This document shows, piece after piece, positions 58,902-64,000 of a DNA stretch of 64,000 nt; position 1 is the stretch's first letter; each line of letters opens with the position of its first letter. Under the pieces are notes generated by a model, which was not told the origin of the DNA, ran no database searches, and saw only the letters and a list, made by a program, of their open reading frames with translations. A program made the translations under genes and the position numbers. Location of the stretch: the NCBI RefSeq assembly GCF_036373705.1, contig NC_089868.1:17652520-17716519 (forward strand). The letters run 5' to 3'. The stretch comes from Amia ocellicauda (lineage: Eukaryota; Chordata; Actinopteri; Amiiformes; Amiidae).

Positions 58902-59709
58902 GTAATTGTCGAATTTATCTGGTCTTTTTTTTAACCAGTATTTTTAAAAAACATATTTGAGTTGCCTTATGAATGTTTTTCTTATTAACATGGCTTATTC
59001 TTATACTGTATGATACACCACAGCATATACTCCTGTACATTGGTCCCTGTATTAGAAAGAGTAATAGACATATTGAGCTTTAGTCATTGCAGAACACCCC
59101 TGAAAAGAAACTTGAGCTTTCCTTTTGATACATTAGCTCCATGCCATGGTATAATCTAATTTTTTCTTCTTCACATGAAAGGCATCTTCAAAGAAATATT
59201 ACACTTCTGTTTTAGCTTATGCTCAAAGACAAGACTTCTTGAATAATAATCACTGCATGAACATTTTATTTAAAATGAAAACTTCCACAAATTTAAATAC
59301 ATCAACCCTTGTATTAATACTGCATGACTTTGGTTTAACCACTATTTATTTTTATTTATGTCCTGGTTTCATTATAGCGTTATTCTTTTTGGAGCTCTTG
59401 GGAAATTGTACTTGAAATTGAATGTAATCTTCTACATAAAACACATAATATTTGAGTTAGAATGAAATCATAACACAAACATTATTTTTATAAGCAAGAT
59501 ATGCCATATACAAATACAGATTAAATAATACAACAACTAAAACTATACAAAGTAGATTTTTATCCTTGTAGAACAGAACAATTATAATGAATGCATCCAC
59601 AGAGACTAGATCACAATGGTTCAATTTATATCTACATGCTTTCTTTCAAATATGGAAAATGATCAGGTACTAAACTGTGTACTCAAGTGTACCTGTTCCA
59701 TCTGTGAAC

Positions 59710-59771
<62 letters not shown>
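59710..59771. repeat. (AAT)n microsatellite
   Basis: About 20 perfect AAT units. The minus-strand open frame through it encodes an isoleucine run and is an artefact of the repeat. Confidence 0.95.
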
Positions 59772-59772
<1 letters not shown>

Positions 59773-62700
59773 GAAAATAAAGAAGCCCCAAAAACAACAA
59801 CATAGAACATCTTTATTCTGGATTCTGACCGAGTGGCTCCACCACAGCTAATGTACTTATTGGCTATGAACAAATGATTACAAAATACCTTACGGCGATC
59901 TATTATGAAGCGGGACTGATTGTCAGGTGAGCACAGAAGCTCAGGACCTTTCTTGGGACACCCTGCAGGCTGTAGCTCTGGGCACAACCTCCTGACACCA
60001 GCTGACACACCCCTGCACCTCTCCATTCCAGCGTCAGGACAGATCACGGCAGCTCCTCGCCTCGACAAGTCAGGACAGTCACACACATTATTGTTCATCA
60101 TTAGCATACTCTACACATAACAATGCAGGTAATGACTTAAAGGTGCTCAAAGGTAAAGTACATTATTTATCAATTATTATCGTCAAACCAACGAATTACT
60201 TACTAAAGTGTTCTTGTAAAAAATGACCAGTTACCATTTCACATAAACCCAATATGTAGACAAAATGTGATGAAGCAGCCACCAAAGCCTTGCCACCCAG
60301 TTTGTCATTAGCTTCAGCTGCCTTGTTGAGAGCTTGACAATGTGAGCAGCAGATGTGTTTGAATATATGCAAGTAAGAGTAAGTGGCTTCTCTGTAGGAT
60401 GCAGCAGGAGAGAAGCCACATCAATCCAACTCCATAGTCCTTCTGTTTCCTCATTAACACAGAATGTTGCATGTTTCTCCACAATTACACATACTGCACA
60501 TCAAACACATTTCAAACTACTGCTCTGGAATAAGTCAAACTTCCTTTAAAAGTGGTTGAAATGGGTTTACCCCAGAATCTCAAGAATTTAAGTAAACGTT
60601 TTCAAAAATATAAGGTTGGAAATTGCTGAGGTAGTCTCTTACACAGCACTGATCTCAAATAAAAAGAAACAGTCAAACAGAAAATTAAAACAGGAGATAG
60701 TTCAGAGTTTTATGAAGTGCATTACAAGTCGTATAGCTGTCAAGTAAGCTGTACACCTGCATCTTTAAATTCATTTCACTTAAAACCTCCTGACAACCAG
60801 CATTCGTTTGTTACAGTCTTTGCTGACGAGTTCAACAAGGAAGGTTAACAGCCAAGGGAGATTAAAGGAAAAGGACATGAGGTCCATGTTTGGCTTTAAT
60901 ATATTATCGTAATTGGAAACCACTTACAGTTTTTTTCATCTCCTGTGAATAATCCTTAGAACCAATGATTTTACATTAATTGTTTCTGACACTGTTTAGA
61001 CCTGTGTCAGTTTATATTTCCATAATGCTCATCAGAGCTTTATTCCCCAAAATGCATTCAGCTGGTTTCAATCAGGACTGCTTCCAGAATGAAATGTGCG
61101 ATCTCATTTATTGGATTCTGAATTTCTCCACAGAACTGTAAAGTAATGGTATACAGACATCCTCAATTTAAAGGAACATGAATGTAAGTATTTATTAGCT
61201 TCACAATACAAGGAAAAATCACAACCTCTATTTTTATAGCAAACTATTCTTAACTTAAGAGTGTAACAGTTTTCCCTTTTCAGCCTTCATTTGTGGAAGT
61301 AGAGTAATTACTTCTGGAATGTAGAATCCTATGAAAATAATACAATTTGTTCCTGTCTTGTAGGTATAGAAATTGTTTAGTTTCGATGCACTATGCCATT
61401 TTGATTAACACAATTTGGTTTTCCTCAGCCAGTTTAGATCTTATTTTAAATATAGAGCTTCTGCTTCCTTTTGAGGTTCCTGCCAAGAAGGTTTTAATAC
61501 AGCCTTTAATACAGCCTTTTATTTCCATCTAATAAGGAATGAAAGTTAATAAAGAATGATGAGAATAACAAATCATATTGTATTTAACCAAGAGTCTCCG
61601 TTTTCATTCCTGACAGGAATGCAAAACTGAAACAAAATAGGAGTTCCATAACTGTTTTAATGAAATGTAACACATTACAAGCAAGCATAGAAATATATTA
61701 ATATATGACAGTGTAGAGGATATTTTTACTATATGTTATAAACTGCATGCACAACCTTCCTTTGTTACCCTTTTTACCCTTTCAAAAACTCCAAGAGAAA
61801 GTCACACAAAGGTTAGATAATGCATAGCTGGTGTTTAATGAAATCACACTCCAGGAACCAAAGATTGTCATTTTAATTTTAAATGTTGCACTTAACCAAA
61901 AAGTGGATGTTATCAGTTTTCATCACCTACTGCATGAGTTTAATAATGTCAGAGGTTGTCTGCCTTGTGGTAAATAGGGCATCTGTATATAATCTGTTTA
62001 GTCAAAGCAGCGGCAGTACAATTTGGACAGAAAGTTAAACATTTAGATAGGGTTAAGATGAAAAGTATACTGTTTGACCTTTGCATCTGACAACTGTTTG
62101 TTGGATCACTTTTATAAATAGCTGCTGTGTTTTCTAAATGGGGAACAATAAAGCTAACCTATACATAAATAAATATCAAATATCAAATTCTCACTCATCT
62201 ATTCTGTATGTGCACAACACAAATACATTACGAACTAACCATTTAAAAAACAAACAACAACCAAAGAAGAACAGACAGGTTGCAGGAAACTGGAAAATAT
62301 TCAAAACACTTGTAATTTAATAGTGGTTAGTAAAGACACAGATGTGACTACAATGTGGCCAGCATGGCTGACCTCAAGAGCACGTTTAAAATAATCACAT
62401 ATGGGATTCTTTAAGGAAGACTGGCCAACCTCTTAACATAGTTGACTAATCTAGGTAATTAATCCAGAGAGAGATGCCGAAAACAGATTTTGTTCAGAAA
62501 GCTCAGACAACGGTTTCATTCTTACAAAGTGCTCTTGGCACTTTCTGTGTGCACAGTGCTCCCTCCCTTTTGTTTGTCTTTTGGTCCATTTTCCCTTCTC
62601 GGGCTCATGTTTTGTTGTTCTTCCTGAGGAAATAGTAGCTGTGCTAAATTAATGTGTAGAAAACGACCCATACTTTCTTTCCCCTGCTGCAGCACACACA

Positions 62701-64000
62701 TAATCGTCAAGGTTTTATTTTATCCAGCTAAGCTTGTTAAATCACTGTTTTATTTTAAACTGTGCTCTAACTTAAGTTTACAAAAATGTAAATGTACAAA
62801 CATGACAGTTCAATCAAATCACAGACAATGTGAATTTCCCAACAAAACTCTAGATGTAGAAGATACAGCTTTTGTATCAAGACATTAAAATTACATTCAG
62901 ATTCACAATGGCGATCAACTGGGTTTCATTAATGCAGAACAGAACCTCAAGGGAAGAAATAAAGCAGTAATTCTAGGCTACTTTGTAGTTTATAACATAC
63001 ATTCCTTGTCACGTTATAATATAAATCATTGCATACATCGAAATCCCTATTATTTGACTTCCTTTTTGGAAGCCACAACAAAATTAATTCTAATTTGATT
63101 TTGTTACCCAAGGCAAAAAATAAAAAAAAGCTTCATTGTTTCTTTTGTCTTGTTTAGTTTAGCGTACACAATGGCTGAGGGCATTAACTCACACTGAGAG
63201 ACTGTCAGCAGCATTCCTCTGAGGTCAGACACAGAGAGGTACGTGTTAAGTTCATCAATTTTATGTTGCATTTGCCCAACCGCATAACCCAGTCTTTTTT
63301 TTTCAAAGAAGAAATAAAAAGTGAGCAGTTTTCATGTTTCAGATCCAGTAATATATCCAAGACCTGAGTAGATGACATCAAAAATGGACTGTCCACTTTC
63401 ACTGTCCACAAACAGCTGAGTCACAAGAACCTAAGCAGAAAAAAAGACATTCGCGTTATTGTTTGAATGACAGGACAGTGATGTTGATTTTGACATTTTC
63501 CGCATATAAATAACAAGTTCCTGCTGTGCTGTACCAAGTTGGATTGGAAGATACCCGATCTGAAGTCTACAAACTATCCAATGCAAACTTATAGAGCACA
63601 AGGGAGCACAAACAACTTCCAATCCCCAAGAACATGGATAAGGGAGTTTTAAGGTGATTTACTTTTGGGATGTTGATAGTTATTCAGTACTCATACTTCA
63701 GTAATGAAGAATTCAGTGTATTCCAAAATGTTTCCGTGTTATTCTTCAGAGTTCCTGCAATCATTTGATCATAATTCTTCCAATACTCAAATACTTTTTT
63801 TTTTCCATTGGACCATCCAAAAATAATTGATGACCAACACACATTTTCCCTTTGGGTTAGCAGCTCTACGTGCATGTGCTCCATCTGAAGGCTCTTTCAC
63901 AACACTTTCCTCACAACATCCATCCATTTACAGAACTGTAAATGGCCATGACAGGAAGATAAATACGTTGCATTGTTGCATTCTTTACTCTTTTTTAACT

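Larger units (their letters stand above)
53881..64000. other. Gene-poor region, no coding gene recognised
   Basis: About 10 kb of AT-rich sequence. Open frames here (for example 55207-55437, 56885-57169, 58293-58559) lack recognisable domains or splice context. Simple repeats include a T-run near 54247, (AT)n near 57138, a CAA-rich run near 58879 and (AAT)n at 59710-59771. A GC- and cysteine-codon-rich island at about 59900-60090 stands out but is not identified. Confidence 0.5.

Noticed and set aside
59670..59800. Isoleucine-rich open frame
   Set aside because: It is an (AAT)n microsatellite read in frame.

Overview
This is nuclear DNA from a vertebrate, most likely a ray-finned fish. The evidence is multi-exon genes with GT-AG introns, AT-rich non-coding DNA, triplet microsatellites, a Tc1-like transposon remnant, a long fold-back MITE and interspersed repeats of types I associate with fishes. 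A non-teleost or early-branching teleost is possible, but I cannot settle the species. Coding density is low. Five protein genes and one damaged gene copy were resolved, and exon boundaries were checked by reading frame across each junction.

Regions from left to right: (1) 1-25278 holds the 5' four coding exons of BTBD19 on the minus strand, spread through introns of 1.2, 1.3 and 13.4 kb; the C-terminal exons lie beyond the left edge. (2) 27349-28059 is DYNLT4 (TCTEX1D4) on the plus strand, head to head with BTBD19. (3) 30975-36819 is a complete 15-exon PLK3 on the minus strand (661 codons), with a CRE/GC-box/TATA-like promoter just upstream. (4) 40149-44177 is a complete 6-exon CACYBP on the minus strand (228 codons). 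(5) 45289-47536 is a complete 3-exon MRPS14 on the minus strand (141 codons). (6) 50111-53880 is a 12-exon piece of a maestro heat-like repeat (MROH) gene on the minus strand with one nonsense codon and two 1-bp frameshifts. (7) 53881-64000 has no gene I can support.

The genes do not form an operon-like unit. As I recall the human map, BTBD19-DYNLT4-PLK3 corresponds to human 1p34.1 and CACYBP/MRPS14 to human 1q25, so the window spans a synteny junction at about 36.9-40.1 kb. PLK3 is a stress and cell-cycle kinase, CACYBP a ubiquitin-ligase adaptor, MRPS14 a mitoribosome protein, DYNLT4 a dynein light chain and PP1 partner, and BTBD19 a BTB protein.

The points most worth a second look are two GC-AG introns with perfect AG|GCAAGT donors (PLK3 intron 13 and CACYBP intron 1), the synteny junction, the MROH lesions, a missing SIAH-binding motif in CACYBP, and several element remnants (LINE, gag-like, Tc1, MITE). 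I did not find a novel multi-gene system.
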